Shown: positions 43,231 through 53,300 of the stretch, one piece after another
Numbering within the stretch: the first letter of the stretch is position 1
How the letters are laid out: every line of letters starts with the position of its first letter
Assembly (NCBI GenBank): GCA_039030075.1
Contig: JBCCEW010000010.1
Coordinates: 117,101 to 181,100, forward strand
From: Myxococcota bacterium
GTDB lineage: Bacteria; Myxococcota_A; UBA9160; SMWR01
Direction: 5' to 3'
DNA: 64,000 nucleotides
Translations under genes and position numbers: made by a program
Notes under the pieces: model-generated
Told to the model about the DNA's origin: nothing
Seen by the model: only the letters and a program-made list of their open reading frames with translations
The model's database searches: none

Positions 43231-44032
43231 GTTCCTTCTCCTCCGGCGGCGGCGTACCGCGCCAGCGCGCGAGCGTCGACTCGATCTCGTGGCGTGCGTC
43301 TGCGAGCAGCACGCGCCGGTCCTCATCGGGCTTGCGCGCCACGGGCGCCCCGATGCGGACCCGAACTCTCGTCCCAAAGCGCACCGGGAACAGGTTGAAC
43401 TGCAGGAGCCGCCACGACTCGTCGATCGTCACGGTGACGATCGGGACGTCCGGCGCTTCGTCGAAGAGGGCCAGCGCGCCGGCGGGACGGAACTTCCCGA
43501 GTGCCCCCCGCCGCGCCCGGGTGCCTTCGGGATAGATCACGGCCGAGACGCCGCGCTCCTTCACCTGGGCGGCGAGCTCACGGATCGCGCGCGTCGCACC
43601 GGCCCGATCGTCACGATCGATCAGGGCGTGCCCGCCGACCCGCAGGTTGTAGGAGATGCTGGGGATGCCCTTGGCGAGCTCCCGCTTCGAGATGTACTTC
43701 GGTCGGTTCGAGAAGAGCAGCGCGCCGAAGATCGGAATGTCGAACATGCTCTGGTGGTTCGCGACGATCAGGTAGGGCTCGCCGGGCAGGATGCGCTCGT
43801 CGCGCTCCACCTGCAGGGTGGTGCCCGCCACCTTCCACACCTGGATGAGCCAGCGCTGCAGGATGCCGGCGACCCATTCTTGCGGCGCGCGCCCGAAGCG
43901 GTAGGCGACACGCTGCAGCACGTCGAAGAAGAGCAACGACCCGCCGAACGTCACCCAAAAGCCAGGAGTGGCCAGCCAGTCGCGAAGCCGCGGCTGCTCG
44001 CGAGACCTGGATCGATTCGAGCGTTCCCCCAT
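43217..44032 (-). CDS. 1-acylglycerol-3-phosphate acyltransferase family protein (PlsC-like)
   Basis: The protein has 271 residues. Motifs of the lysophospholipid acyltransferase family are clear: NHQSMFD (HX4D, catalytic), KYISKRELAKGIP, VIYPEGTRARRG (block III) and the later VPIVTVTIDES. One membrane helix near the N-terminus. It should add the second acyl chain to lysophosphatidic acid or act on a related lipid. ATG at 44032; the N-terminus is Arg- and Ser-rich. Confidence 0.88.
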   Translation of the reverse strand: MGERSNRSRSREQPRLRDWLATPGFWVTFGGSLLFFDVLQRVAYRFGRAPQEWVAGILQRWLIQVWKVAGTTLQVERDERILPGEPYLIVANHQSMFDIPIFGALLFSNRPKYISKRELAKGIPSISYNLRVGGHALIDRDDRAGATRAIRELAAQVKERGVSAVIYPEGTRARRGALGKFRPAGALALFDEAPDVPIVTVTIDESWRLLQFNLFPVRFGTRVRVRIGAPVARKPDEDRRVLLADARHEIESTLARWRGTPPPEEKERVVA

Positions 44033-44131
44033 CCCGCGGACGTTACCGAGCCCACTAGCCCGCTGACCAGGGGCCTCGGTCTCGCGTGATAGGATGCGCC
44101 CGCCCCCGCGCGGGCGCGGGAGGGAAGGCGC

Positions 44132-45775
44132 ATGAGCGAAGCCAACGGAGGCCAGCTGGCGGCCCGCCAGCTCAAGGCCGCAGGGATCGACACGATCTTC
44201 ACTGTCGTCGCCGGGCCCATGATCGAAGTGCTCTCGGGGGCGGTCGAAGCGGGCATCCGCGTCGTCAACTGCCGTCACGAGGTATCCGCCGGGTTGATGG
44301 CACAGGCCTGGGGCTGGGCGAAGCGAAAGCCCGGCGTCTGTGTGGTCGGCTCGGGCCCGGGCATGACCAACGCCATCACGCCCATGCACGTCGCCACCGA
44401 GAGCGCGATGCCCCTGGTAGTCCTGGGCGGCTCCACCTACGGACCCACCCGCGGCCTCGGCGGGTTCCAGGAGGCGGACCAGCGCGCGCTCGCGCGCCCG
44501 GCCTGCAAATGGACCCTCGAGGTCGACAGCACCCCGCGCATCCCCGAGCTGGTCCACCTGGCCCTCGGCAAGGCGTCCAGCGACCGGCCCGGCGCGGTTT
44601 ACCTCGACTTCCCGGGCCACTGGGTGGCCCACCGTGTGAGCGAAGACAGCGTGCGCATGCGCAGCCGCGCTCCCGAGATCGCCCTGCCCCACCCGGACCC
44701 GAACGCCATCGACCGCATCGCCGACGCCCTGCGCAACGCCGAGCGGCCGCTGCTCGCGATCGGCAAGGGCGCCGCCTGGTCCGGCGCCGGAGCGGCCCTG
44801 GCGAAGCTGGCCGACCGCGGCCTCCCCTACGTCACGTCGCCGATGGCGCGCGGAACCATCCCCGACGACCACCCGGGTTTCGCGAACAGCGCGCGCTCCC
44901 TCGCGCTCAAGGAAGCCGACGTGGTGGTGATGATCGGCGGCCGCTTCAACTGGATCTTCGGGTTCGGGCAGCGCTTCGCGCCGGGAACCCAGCTCTTCCA
45001 GATCGACGTCGAGTCGGCGGAGTTCTACAGCGGAGCCGACCTCGACGCAGGCCTGGTCGCCGACGCGCGAATCGCCGCCGAGGCCCTCGACGCCGCCCTC
45101 GGTGACGCCCCGCTCGCCTGCACGAAGGGCGGCTGGGCCGCGCGCCTCGCGATCGCACGCGACGAGAACGAGGCCCGCCTGCGGCCTTCGCTCGAGTCCG
45201 ACGCCCGTCCCATCGACCCCCATCGGCTGGTCGCCGAGGTGCGGGCCGTCGCCCCGCGCGACGCCAGCCTCTCGGCAGACGGCGAGACGATCATGGGGAT
45301 CGCGCGTCAGGTGCTCCCGGCCTATGGCGAGCGCAAGCTCTTCAACGCCGGCACCACGGGCTGCATGGGCACGGGCGTCCCGTCCGCGCTCGGCGCCAAG
45401 CTTGCCTGGCCCGAGGCTCCCTCGATCGCCGTGCTCGGGGACTATGCCTTCGGGGCCGCCGCGCTCGAGGTGGAGACGTCGGTGCGCGTCGGCGCGCCGG
45501 TGGTGTTCGTCGTGGCGAACAACGAAGGCATCGCCGGCCACATGATCCAGGACGGCATGTTTCCGGCCGGCGCACCCCGGGTCGCGTCGCTCCTGCCCGC
45601 CCACTACGAGAAGTTCGCCGAGCTCGTGGACGGCCACGCCGAGCGGGTCGAGGCGCCGGAGGACATCCGCCCGGCCCTCGAGCGGGCCCTCGCGAGCGGC
45701 CAGACCTCGGTGGTGCACGTCCAGGTCGACCCGAAGGCCACGCGCCTCTCGGGCGGCAACTACCTCGTCCCCTGA
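44132..45775 (+). CDS. ThDP-dependent enzyme, 2-hydroxyacyl-CoA lyase/oxalyl-CoA decarboxylase-like
   Basis: The protein has 547 residues with the three-domain layout of the acetolactate-synthase superfamily. The ThDP activating Glu is in NCRHEVSAG. GSGPGMTNAITPMHVA is the usual Pyr-domain motif, and the cofactor motif is GDYAFGAAALEVETSV ending in VVANNEGI (GDG is GDY here, as variants occur in acyl-CoA lyases). It could split or decarboxylate an acyl-CoA; no substrate can be proven. A class III CoA-transferase follows at 45913, as in oxalate metabolism, which favours an acyl-CoA substrate over acetolactate. Strong GGGAGGGAAGG ribosome site. Confidence 0.82.
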   Translation: MSEANGGQLAARQLKAAGIDTIFTVVAGPMIEVLSGAVEAGIRVVNCRHEVSAGLMAQAWGWAKRKPGVCVVGSGPGMTNAITPMHVATESAMPLVVLGGSTYGPTRGLGGFQEADQRALARPACKWTLEVDSTPRIPELVHLALGKASSDRPGAVYLDFPGHWVAHRVSEDSVRMRSRAPEIALPHPDPNAIDRIADALRNAERPLLAIGKGAAWSGAGAALAKLADRGLPYVTSPMARGTIPDDHPGFANSARSLALKEADVVVMIGGRFNWIFGFGQRFAPGTQLFQIDVESAEFYSGADLDAGLVADARIAAEALDAALGDAPLACTKGGWAARLAIARDENEARLRPSLESDARPIDPHRLVAEVRAVAPRDASLSADGETIMGIARQVLPAYGERKLFNAGTTGCMGTGVPSALGAKLAWPEAPSIAVLGDYAFGAAALEVETSVRVGAPVVFVVANNEGIAGHMIQDGMFPAGAPRVASLLPAHYEKFAELVDGHAERVEAPEDIRPALERALASGQTSVVHVQVDPKATRLSGGNYLVP

Positions 45776-45912
45776 TTCCCTGCCCCTGACCCCTTGTCGA
45801 CCCCAGCCCCCGTTGACCCCACCGGGTCGCGCGCGCTTGAATGGCGTCGACGTCCTGGAGCCGCGTCCAGTCTCGGAACCGGAGCCCGGAGCGACGTCTC
45901 GGAGGAATGGCC

Positions 45913-47121
45913 ATGCCGATGCCCCTCGAAGGCCTGCGAGTGATCGATTGGACGATCTGGCAGCAAGGTCCCGTTGCGAGCGCCATGCTCGGCGATCTCG
46001 GTGCCGAGGTGATCAAGATCGAGAGCCGCGACGGGGGCGACCCCGGCCGCGGAATCGTGGCCATGGCGGGCACGGAATCGGACCGGCCCAACTTCTACTT
46101 CGAGGCCAACAACCGCAACAAGCAGAGCCTCACTCTCGATCTCAAGCAGCCCGAGGCGCGCGAGATCGTGTACCAGCTCGCCGAGAAGTCCGACGTCTTC
46201 GTCCAGAACTTCCGCAAGGGCGTCGCCGATCGGCTCGGGCTCGGCGCCGACGCGCTCCGCGCCCGCAACCCGCAGCTGATCTACGCGAACGCGACAGGCT
46301 ACGGACCCGAAGGGCCCGAGAGCGGCGACCCCTCCTTCGACCAGCTCGGCCTGGCGCGCTCGGGGATCATGTTCGCCGCGGGCGAACCCGACATGCCGCC
46401 GCTGCCGATCGGCGGCGGCATCGCCGACCAGATGGGTGCCATCCTCCTCGCCTACGGGGTGATGGCGGCTCTGATCGCGCGCGAGCGCTTCGGGATGGGC
46501 CAGGTCGTCGACGCCTCGCACCTGGGCAGCATGAGCTTCCTGCAGGGCCTGTCGCTGCACTCGCGGCTCATCAACGGCGCGGCCTTCCCGCGCGTGCCGC
46601 GTGCCGGCGCCTTCAACCCGCTCTGGAACCACTACCTGTGCGGCGACGGTCTCTGGATCGCACTCGGCATGCTCCAGCCCGATCGCTACTGGAAGGACTT
46701 CTGTCACACGATCGAGCGCCCGGAACTCGCCGACGACGAGCGCTTCGAAACGATGGGCCCGCGCGGCGTGAACCGCGAGGCCTGCGTGGCCGAGCTCGAC
46801 GCCACCTTCGCGAAGCGGCCCCGCGCCGAGTGGTTGCAGATGCTGCGCGACGGCGGCGACTTCATCTTCACAATCGTCAACAGCGTGGACGATCTGCCCG
46901 AGGACCCGCAGATGCGCGCGAACGACTACGTGGTCGATTTCGACCACCCGAGCCACGGCACCACCCAGTACGTGGGCGTGCCGGTCCGCCTGTCGGAAAC
47001 GCCGGGCAGCGTGCGCAGCGCGGCGCCCGAACACGGCCAGCACACCGAGCTGCTGCTGACCGAGCTGCTCGACTACAGCTGGGACGACGTCGCGAAGCTG
47101 CGCGAACAGGGCGTCATCTGA
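45913..47121 (+). CDS. CaiB/BaiF (class III) CoA-transferase
   Basis: The protein has 402 residues. Family marks: LEGLRVIDWTIWQQGPVASA, GDLGAEVIKIESRDGGDPGR, NNRNKQSLTLDLKQPEA, the catalytic Asp in GQVVDASHLGSM, and the C-terminal DDLPEDPQMRANDYVV. It moves CoA between acids. ATG at 45913 has GGAGGA at a six-base spacing; the ATG two codons before is too close to it. Same strand as the ThDP enzyme, 137 bases apart, so the two may serve one pathway. Confidence 0.9.
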   Translation: MPMPLEGLRVIDWTIWQQGPVASAMLGDLGAEVIKIESRDGGDPGRGIVAMAGTESDRPNFYFEANNRNKQSLTLDLKQPEAREIVYQLAEKSDVFVQNFRKGVADRLGLGADALRARNPQLIYANATGYGPEGPESGDPSFDQLGLARSGIMFAAGEPDMPPLPIGGGIADQMGAILLAYGVMAALIARERFGMGQVVDASHLGSMSFLQGLSLHSRLINGAAFPRVPRAGAFNPLWNHYLCGDGLWIALGMLQPDRYWKDFCHTIERPELADDERFETMGPRGVNREACVAELDATFAKRPRAEWLQMLRDGGDFIFTIVNSVDDLPEDPQMRANDYVVDFDHPSHGTTQYVGVPVRLSETPGSVRSAAPEHGQHTELLLTELLDYSWDDVAKLREQGVI

Positions 47122-47140
47122 CGCCCACGATCGAGCCCGG

Positions 47141-47938
47141 CTAGGTCGCCGGGCCGCCCTTCAACAGCCGCCCGGCCGAGTGGCCGCCGTCGATCACGAA
47201 GTCGCCGCCGGTGCAGGACAGGCTCTCGTCCGAGGCCAGGAAGATCGCCAGGTGGGCGATGTCTCCGAGTCGCTCTTGAATCGTGCGATCGCGGTTCGAC
47301 GCCAGGATCGGCCACTGGAACGACATCGCGAGTTCCGGGTCGACGCCCTCGGGCAGGTACGGCCGCACCATCTCGGGCCCGCCCGCCTCGGGGCAGATCG
47401 TGTTGACGCGCACGCCGTACTTCCCGAACTCGACCGCGGCGACCTTCGAGAGCCCGCGCAGCCCCCACTTCGTCGACGCGTATGCCGACACCCCGTTCTT
47501 GACGCTCACGCCGTCCACCGAGCACAGATTGATGATCGACCCGGCGCCGTGCCCCTGCATGGCGGGAAAGACCGCCTGCATGCCGAGGAAGGGTCCGAGC
47601 TGATTCACCTTCATCAGCGCCTCGAAGTCGGCACCGCTGGTCTCGACGAACGACGCTAGACGCAGGATCGCGGCGTTGTTCACCAGCACGTGCAGTCCGC
47701 CGTCGCGTGCGGTGACCGCCGCGACCGCCTCCTGCCAGGCTGCCTCCGAGGTGACGTCGAGCGCGACGAAGCGCGCCGCCTCGCCGAGCTCGTCGGCGAT
47801 CCGTTGCCCCTCGTCCTCGAGGACGTCGGCGATCCACACCCGGGCGCCCTCGCGGACGAATGCGCGCGCCATCTCGGCGCCCGTACCGCGGGCCGCTCCG
47901 GTGATGACGGCCACCTTGCCCTTCAGCCGATCGGCCAT
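47141..47938 (-). CDS. SDR-family oxidoreductase
   Basis: The protein has 265 residues. TGAARGTGAEMA (cofactor site), IADVLEDEG with Asp favouring NAD, LVNNAAI, the catalytic Ser in INLCSVDG and YASTK (Tyr-Lys). FVIDGGHSAG ends the fold. Close in pattern to 3-alpha/20-beta-hydroxysteroid dehydrogenase-like SDRs. ATG at 47938 follows GGAGGAG. Convergent with the CoA-transferase, 19 bases between stops. Confidence 0.88.
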   Translation of the reverse strand: MADRLKGKVAVITGAARGTGAEMARAFVREGARVWIADVLEDEGQRIADELGEAARFVALDVTSEAAWQEAVAAVTARDGGLHVLVNNAAILRLASFVETSGADFEALMKVNQLGPFLGMQAVFPAMQGHGAGSIINLCSVDGVSVKNGVSAYASTKWGLRGLSKVAAVEFGKYGVRVNTICPEAGGPEMVRPYLPEGVDPELAMSFQWPILASNRDRTIQERLGDIAHLAIFLASDESLSCTGGDFVIDGGHSAGRLLKGGPAT

Positions 47939-48103
47939 GCCCGCTCCTCCATGCCCCCTCCTAACGAATGGGTCGCGCGCGACCGGGTGTCGCGCTGCGC
48001 CCAACGGGTAGCGAACCTCGCCGAGCCGGCCGCGGATGATCAGGCCGAGCTGAGGAGCGGAAGACGTGCCCGGGTCCGCCCCTGCACGCCCGGGCCATGC
48101 ACG

Positions 48104-49444
48104 TCAGGGAGCGCTGGGCACCTCGGCGATGGGCTGCCACTTCACCGGATCGCGGCCGGAGAGCGCGACGTGGCGAATCCGCTCGCGCGGAATGCGGGTG
48201 AGCGCGGTCTGTCCCTTCTCGTAGACGCGCACCTCCGCGTCTCCGTTGGCGACCAGATAGCCCACGCGCTCACTGCCGTCGTCGAGGGTGAGGGTCGCGT
48301 CGCCCCGGTAGTCGAAGGCCTCGCGCAGCGCTTCGGCGCTGGCGGGCGCTTCCCAGCCGCGCAGCGATTCCGGGACCGGGAGCGACGGCGGTGCCGCCGC
48401 CGGCGCCGGCGTCGTCGGCGCCTGGACCTGGGGCCCGAAGAGCAGCGCCCGCACCATCTGGAACATGCCCTTCGGCGAACCAAAGGCCGCTTCCACCGCG
48501 CTCGCCTCGAAGCCGCTGTGCATCATGCAGTTCTGGCAGGCCGGGTTATCGCTGGCGTGGCCGTAGTTCTCCCACTGCGTCTCTTCGACGAGCTCCTGGA
48601 AGCTCTCGGCGTAGCCGTCCTGGATCAGATAGCAGGGCTTCTGCCAGCCGAAGACCGAGTACGCCGGCATCCCCCACGGCGTGCACTCGTAGTCGTGGGC
48701 TCCCGCCAGGAACTCGAGGAAGAGCGGCGACTGGTTGAAGCGCCAGCGCTTCGCCCCCTTGCGATTCAAGAGGTCGCGGAAGAACGCCTTCGTGCGCTTC
48801 CGGCCGATCCAATGCTCCTGGTCGGGTGCCTTCGCGTAGGCGTAGCCTGGCGACACCATCATGCCCTCGACCCCGAGGTCCATGGCCATGTCGAAGAACT
48901 CGGCCGTGCGATCGGCGTCGCTGCCATCGAAGAGCGTCGTGTTCGTGGTCACCCGGAAGCCGCGATCGAGCGCGGCTCGGATCGCGGACACCGCCTTGTC
49001 GAAGATGCCGTCCCGGCAGACGGCCGCGTCGTGCTCTTCGCGCAGGCCGTCCAGGTGGACGCTGAAGCTCAGGTACTTGCTCGGCTCGAAGAGATCGAGC
49101 TTCTCCTCGAGCAGGATCGCGTTCGTGCACAGGTAGATGTACTTCTTGCGCTCGACGAGTCCGCGCACGATCGCATCGATCTCGGGGTGGAGCAGCGGTT
49201 CGCCGCCGGGGATGCTCACCATCGGCGCCGGACACTCGTCCACCGCGGCCATGCACTCCTCGACGGACAGCTGGCGCCGGAGGACGTGGCCCGGGTACTG
49301 GATCTTGCCGCACCCCGCGCACGCGAGGTTGCAGCGGTACAGCGGCTCCAGCATCAGGACGAGCGGGTAGCGCTCGACTCCCTGGAGCTTCTGCTTGAAC
49401 AGGTAGGTGGCGACGGTCGCCATTTGAGAGATCGGAACACCCAT
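48104..49444 (-). CDS. hpnH: Adenosyl-hopene transferase HpnH (radical SAM) with C-terminal extension
   Basis: The protein has 446 residues. Radical SAM cluster motif CNLACAGC (Cys38, Cys42, Cys45) and [13 protein letters not shown]. It links 5'-deoxyadenosine to a hopene, the first step toward C35 hopanoids. A second Cys set ([14 protein letters not shown]) is typical for HpnH. The final 95 residues or so go beyond the usual HpnH length: a Pro/Ala linker and a small strand-rich domain ([32 protein letters not shown]). It is the last gene of the hopanoid operon, nine bases after hpnG. Confidence 0.93.
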   Translation of the reverse strand: MGVPISQMATVATYLFKQKLQGVERYPLVLMLEPLYRCNLACAGCGKIQYPGHVLRRQLSVEECMAAVDECPAPMVSIPGGEPLLHPEIDAIVRGLVERKKYIYLCTNAILLEEKLDLFEPSKYLSFSVHLDGLREEHDAAVCRDGIFDKAVSAIRAALDRGFRVTTNTTLFDGSDADRTAEFFDMAMDLGVEGMMVSPGYAYAKAPDQEHWIGRKRTKAFFRDLLNRKGAKRWRFNQSPLFLEFLAGAHDYECTPWGMPAYSVFGWQKPCYLIQDGYAESFQELVEETQWENYGHASDNPACQNCMMHSGFEASAVEAAFGSPKGMFQMVRALLFGPQVQAPTTPAPAAAPPSLPVPESLRGWEAPASAEALREAFDYRGDATLTLDDGSERVGYLVANGDAEVRVYEKGQTALTRIPRERIRHVALSGRDPVKWQPIAEVPSAP

Positions 49445-49453
49445 CGGATCGCG

Positions 49454-50083
49454 TTACCTCACGGCGGGAAGAGGAGTGACGGGCAGCGCGTGGCTTCCCA
49501 TCCAGTTGGAGATCAAGGGGGCGAGGCGGCGCAGTGTGGAGAGACCGCGCCATGCGCGAAGCGGAAAGCCCGCTTCGCGGAGCTCCTGATCCGGCGCATC
49601 GACGACCACGCGCACCACCGCGAGGTCGCGGTCGCCGGCGTGCTGGGCCAGCCAGGCCGATTCCATGTCGACCGCCCGAACACCTGCGGCGTGGAAGGCA
49701 GCCCGCTCGGAACCGCGGACCACGTGATCGGCACTCGCGAGGAGCCCCTCGGCGAACGCGAAGCCCGCGTCGGCCAGGGCCGCCCGCAGCGACGCAGCGG
49801 ACAGCCGACGGTCGCCGCCCCCGGGCAAGCGCACGGCGTCGGGCACGAAGACGTCGCCGGCCCGGAGGCGCGGATCCGTGGCGCCACAGAGGCCGAGCAC
49901 CAGCCAGGCCCCCGGTTGCGACGCGCGCGCACGCGCGGCCGCCTCGGCGCGCGCCGGGCCCAGGCCGCAGCGCACGACCGGCAGCCCGGGAGCGCCGAGC
50001 CGCAACGCCCAGGCCTCGAGGCGCAGCGGCGCCCAGACGATTCCGCTCGCCCAGACGATCCCGCTCGACGCGGGGGCGCTCAC
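49454..50083 (-). CDS. hpnG: Hopanoid-associated phosphorylase HpnG
   Basis: The protein has 209 residues of the nucleoside phosphorylase fold: RCGLGPARAEAAAR, LVLGLCGATDPRLRAGDVFV, AVDMESAWLAQHA (Glu of the active site). HpnG removes adenine from adenosylhopane to give ribosylhopane or its phosphate. The GTG start overlaps the shc stop in GTGA. A short repeated GIVWASGIVWAP begins the protein. Confidence 0.85.
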   Translation of the reverse strand: MSAPASSGIVWASGIVWAPLRLEAWALRLGAPGLPVVRCGLGPARAEAAARARASQPGAWLVLGLCGATDPRLRAGDVFVPDAVRLPGGGDRRLSAASLRAALADAGFAFAEGLLASADHVVRGSERAAFHAAGVRAVDMESAWLAQHAGDRDLAVVRVVVDAPDQELREAGFPLRAWRGLSTLRRLAPLISNWMGSHALPVTPLPAVR

Positions 50084-51960
50084 GCCGAATGTCCTTCGGG
50101 TCGCAGCCCGAGATAGCGGCCCAGCGCCATCATCGGGAAGCTCAACCGATACAGGTGGTATCGGATGTAGAAGTCACCGGGAAACCCGGTTCCGGTGAAC
50201 TGGGGCTCGTTCCAGTCCCCGTCCCCGCGCTGAGTGTCGACGAGCCAGGCGATCCCGCGATCGATCGCGGCACCGCGCTCGCCCGCTGCCAGCAGAGCGA
50301 GCAGGGCCCAGGCCGTTTGCGACGCCGTCGAGTCGCCGAGGCCCGGCTCTCCTTCATCGGTATAGGAGCGCAGGTCCTCGCCCCAGCCCCCGTCGTCGTT
50401 CTGCACGCGGTAGAGCCAGCGCACGGACCGGCGGATCGCCTCGTGGTCGGTCGGCAGCCCCGCCGCCACCAGAGCCGGTACGACGGCGCCCGTACCGTAG
50501 AGGTGGTTCGCGCCCCAGCGTCCGAACCAGCTGCCGTCGTCTTCCTGGTTCGCGAGCAGCCAACGCACCCCGCCCTGGACGCGCGGGTCGTCGCCCTTCC
50601 CCTCTTCGGCCAGCATCTCGACCACGTGGGCCGTGACATCGGCCGACGGCGGGTCGATCACCTCACCGAAGTCACAGAAGGGAAGCTCGCGACAGATCGC
50701 CCGGGTGTTGTCGACGTCGAACGCGCCCCACCCCTCGTCCGCCGACTGCATACCGAAGGTCCAGCGCACGCCGCGAGCGATCGCCGCTTCGAGCGCGTCC
50801 GGGTCGCCGGTCTGGACCGCGCGCAGCGCCAGGATCACCTCGGCGGTGTCATCGGTGTCGGGATAGCGGTCGTTGTCGAACTCGAAGGCCCAGCCGCCCG
50901 GCGGGAGATTCGGACGCCGCACCGACCAGTCGCCGGGGATACGGATCTCCTCCTGCAGCAGCCAGTCGGCGCCGAGCTGCATCGCCGGATGGTCCGGCGC
51001 CACGCCGGCATCGCGAAGCGCGACCATCGCCAGTGCCGTGTCCCAGACCGGTGACTGACACGCTTCGAGACGCCGCTCGTCACCCTCTTCGATCAAGAAA
51101 CCGTCGAGTCCGGACAGGCCCTTGCGAATCACCGGGTGATCCATCGGGTAGCCGAGCAGGTGCAGCGCCAGAATCGAGTAGACCCAGGGCGGCTGGATCC
51201 CGCCCCAGGAGCCGTCGGCTTCCTGCCGCGCGATGATCCACTCGGCACCGAGCCGCATGGCGTGCTCGCGCAGTTTGCGCAGGGGCCGCTTCTCGTAGAG
51301 CTGCAGCGCGCGGTCGAGCCGCTGCAAGCGTCCCTTCCAGGTCGAGAACGGATGCTGCTCCTCGACCCGCGCCCCCGCCCGGAGCTCCGACAGCGAGAAC
51401 GGCAGGGGCCGCACCGGGCGGTGCGCCCCGACGATGGTGAGCGGGACGATCGTCTGCCGTGCCCAGCAGGCGAAGTCGTAGATGTTGAGCGGGAACCACG
51501 ACGGCAGCAGCATCACTTCCGGCGGCAGCGCCGGCAGATCGTCCCAACGCCACTCGCCGAAGAGCGCGAGCCAGATGCGCGTGAAGACACGCGAGTGCTC
51601 GATGCCTCCCAGGCCGAGGACGACCTCGCGCGCCCGCTTCATGTGTTCGGCCTCGGGCGGATCCTCGGCCAGGCGCAGCGCCGCGTAGGCCTCGATCGTC
51701 GTCGAGAGGTCCGGCGGGCCGCCAAAGAAGGTGGCCCAGCTACCGTCCGCCCGCTGCTGCGAGCGGATCCAGTTCGCCGCGAGCGCCGTCTCCTCGCGCG
51801 TGCGGATCCCGAGGAACTCCCGCATCAGGAGATCCTCGGCGTCCATCGTGACGTTCGTCTCGAGCTCGGCTTTCCACCAGCCCGCTTCGTTCTGGCGCTC
51901 GAGCAGGTGATCGCGCGCGCGCTCGAGCGCGGCTCGGGCGTTCGCCTGTAGATCCGTCAT
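50080..51960 (-). CDS. shc: Squalene-hopene cyclase
   Basis: The protein has 626 residues, near the usual 630-650. The catalytic acid motif is PDTDDTAEV (DxDD). QW-type repeats occur through the chain (ADGSWATFFGG, ADGSWGGIQPPW, DEGWGAFD, DDGSWFGRWG, DDGGWGED, GDGDWNEPQFTGTGFPGDFY). It folds squalene into hopene or diplopterol at the inner membrane. ATG at 51960 shares ATGA with the hpnE stop. Called hpnF in some schemes. Confidence 0.95.
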   Translation of the reverse strand: MTDLQANARAALERARDHLLERQNEAGWWKAELETNVTMDAEDLLMREFLGIRTREETALAANWIRSQQRADGSWATFFGGPPDLSTTIEAYAALRLAEDPPEAEHMKRAREVVLGLGGIEHSRVFTRIWLALFGEWRWDDLPALPPEVMLLPSWFPLNIYDFACWARQTIVPLTIVGAHRPVRPLPFSLSELRAGARVEEQHPFSTWKGRLQRLDRALQLYEKRPLRKLREHAMRLGAEWIIARQEADGSWGGIQPPWVYSILALHLLGYPMDHPVIRKGLSGLDGFLIEEGDERRLEACQSPVWDTALAMVALRDAGVAPDHPAMQLGADWLLQEEIRIPGDWSVRRPNLPPGGWAFEFDNDRYPDTDDTAEVILALRAVQTGDPDALEAAIARGVRWTFGMQSADEGWGAFDVDNTRAICRELPFCDFGEVIDPPSADVTAHVVEMLAEEGKGDDPRVQGGVRWLLANQEDDGSWFGRWGANHLYGTGAVVPALVAAGLPTDHEAIRRSVRWLYRVQNDDGGWGEDLRSYTDEGEPGLGDSTASQTAWALLALLAAGERGAAIDRGIAWLVDTQRGDGDWNEPQFTGTGFPGDFYIRYHLYRLSFPMMALGRYLGLRPEGHSA

Positions 51961-53300
51961 ACCGAGGTCTCCCAGGTTCCGAGTCGACGCAGGAGTCCCT
52001 GGGCCGCGTCCTCTCCACTCCGCACTGCGCTCTCCATCGTGGCCGGCCAACCAGTGTCGGTCCAATTCCCCGCGAGCCAGAGCCGCGGATGTTTCGTCGC
52101 ATTCTTCGGTCGCCACGACCGGCAGCCCGGCGCCTGGCGGAAGGTCGCGGCGGGCTCGTTGACCGCGAAGAATTCGAGCAGCTTCGCCTCGCGCGAAGCG
52201 GGCAGCAGCGCGTGCAAGGCCGGCAGGAAGATCTCGCGCAGCGCCGCGTTGCTCTTACCCAGCCATTCGTCGCCCGCCGAGAGCGACACCGTGAGCACCT
52301 GGCCGCGGTCGACGTCGGCGGCGCGCGTGCGGTCGAAGATCCACTGCAGCGGCGTGTTCCAGCCCGCCAGGAAGGGAACGTCCAGCACCGGGCGGTCGAA
52401 CCACAGGTGGAGGTTCACGATCGCCGAACGTCCGAGCTGCGCGAGGCCGTGTCGGTCGAGCCCCGCGACGTCCGGCGCCAGCTCCGCCGCCACCTCGGGC
52501 GGCGTGGCCAGCACCAGCGCGTCGGCCTCCACCTCGGCGCCCTGCACGCGAAGGCGCACGCCTTCGTCGTGACAATCGATCGCCGACACCGCAGCGCGGG
52601 TTTCGATCCGGGCCCCCGCGCGCTCCAGCGCCTGCCGCGCAGGGTCGGCGTGGAGGGCCTCGAAGGGCACGGCGGCGAATCCGATGTCGGCGGCGTCGGA
52701 GGTGTCCAGGAATCCGGTGCGCAGCACCTTCACCGCCAACGCCAGCGACGCTTCCTCGCCGGGGAGGTTCAGCGTCGGCCGGATCAAGAGATCCCAGAAC
52801 GCGCGCTCGGCTTCGCTGCGCACACCCGCGTCGTGCAACCAGCTTCCGAAGGACACGCGGTCGAGTCGTTCGTCGTCGGGGTCGAGACGCGTGACGCGCA
52901 GGGCCGTCACACCGGCGCGCACGCGCTCCGCCGGTCGCAGGTAGGGAAAGCGCAGCAGGCTCGCGCCGAGATGGGCCGGCGCCGGAAACGACTGGCGCCG
53001 GATCCACGCGCGCGGTCCCCCCGGCGCGGCGACCGGCACCGCGAGGCGATCCTGGAGCCACGCCTGCTCGGCCACGCCAAGGCGGTCGAGGAAAGACCGG
53101 TACGCGGTGCAGCAGCGCATGAAGACGTGCTGTCCGTTGTCGACGACCAGCCCGCGCTTGCGCGTCGACCAGGTGGCTCCGCCCAGCCGCGCGCGCGCCT
53201 CGAACAAACGCACCTCGGCGCCCGCGTCGGTGCAGGTCACCGCAGCGCGAAGCCCGGCCAGGCCGCCACCCACCACGGCAACGCGCGGCGCTCCCGTCAC
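51957..53300 (-). CDS. hpnE: Hydroxysqualene dehydroxylase HpnE
   Basis: The protein has 447 residues. FAD-binding amine-oxidase-like fold: VAVVGGGLAGLRAAV, then EARARLGG, DNGQHVFMRCC, and a C-terminal WLAGNWTDTGWPATMESAV. It reduces hydroxysqualene to squalene after HpnD and HpnC. GTG at 53300 overlaps the hpnC stop by four bases; the long frame to 53777 is antisense-like and rejected. Confidence 0.9.
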   Translation of the reverse strand: MTGAPRVAVVGGGLAGLRAAVTCTDAGAEVRLFEARARLGGATWSTRKRGLVVDNGQHVFMRCCTAYRSFLDRLGVAEQAWLQDRLAVPVAAPGGPRAWIRRQSFPAPAHLGASLLRFPYLRPAERVRAGVTALRVTRLDPDDERLDRVSFGSWLHDAGVRSEAERAFWDLLIRPTLNLPGEEASLALAVKVLRTGFLDTSDAADIGFAAVPFEALHADPARQALERAGARIETRAAVSAIDCHDEGVRLRVQGAEVEADALVLATPPEVAAELAPDVAGLDRHGLAQLGRSAIVNLHLWFDRPVLDVPFLAGWNTPLQWIFDRTRAADVDRGQVLTVSLSAGDEWLGKSNAALREIFLPALHALLPASREAKLLEFFAVNEPAATFRQAPGCRSWRPKNATKHPRLWLAGNWTDTGWPATMESAVRSGEDAAQGLLRRLGTWETSV

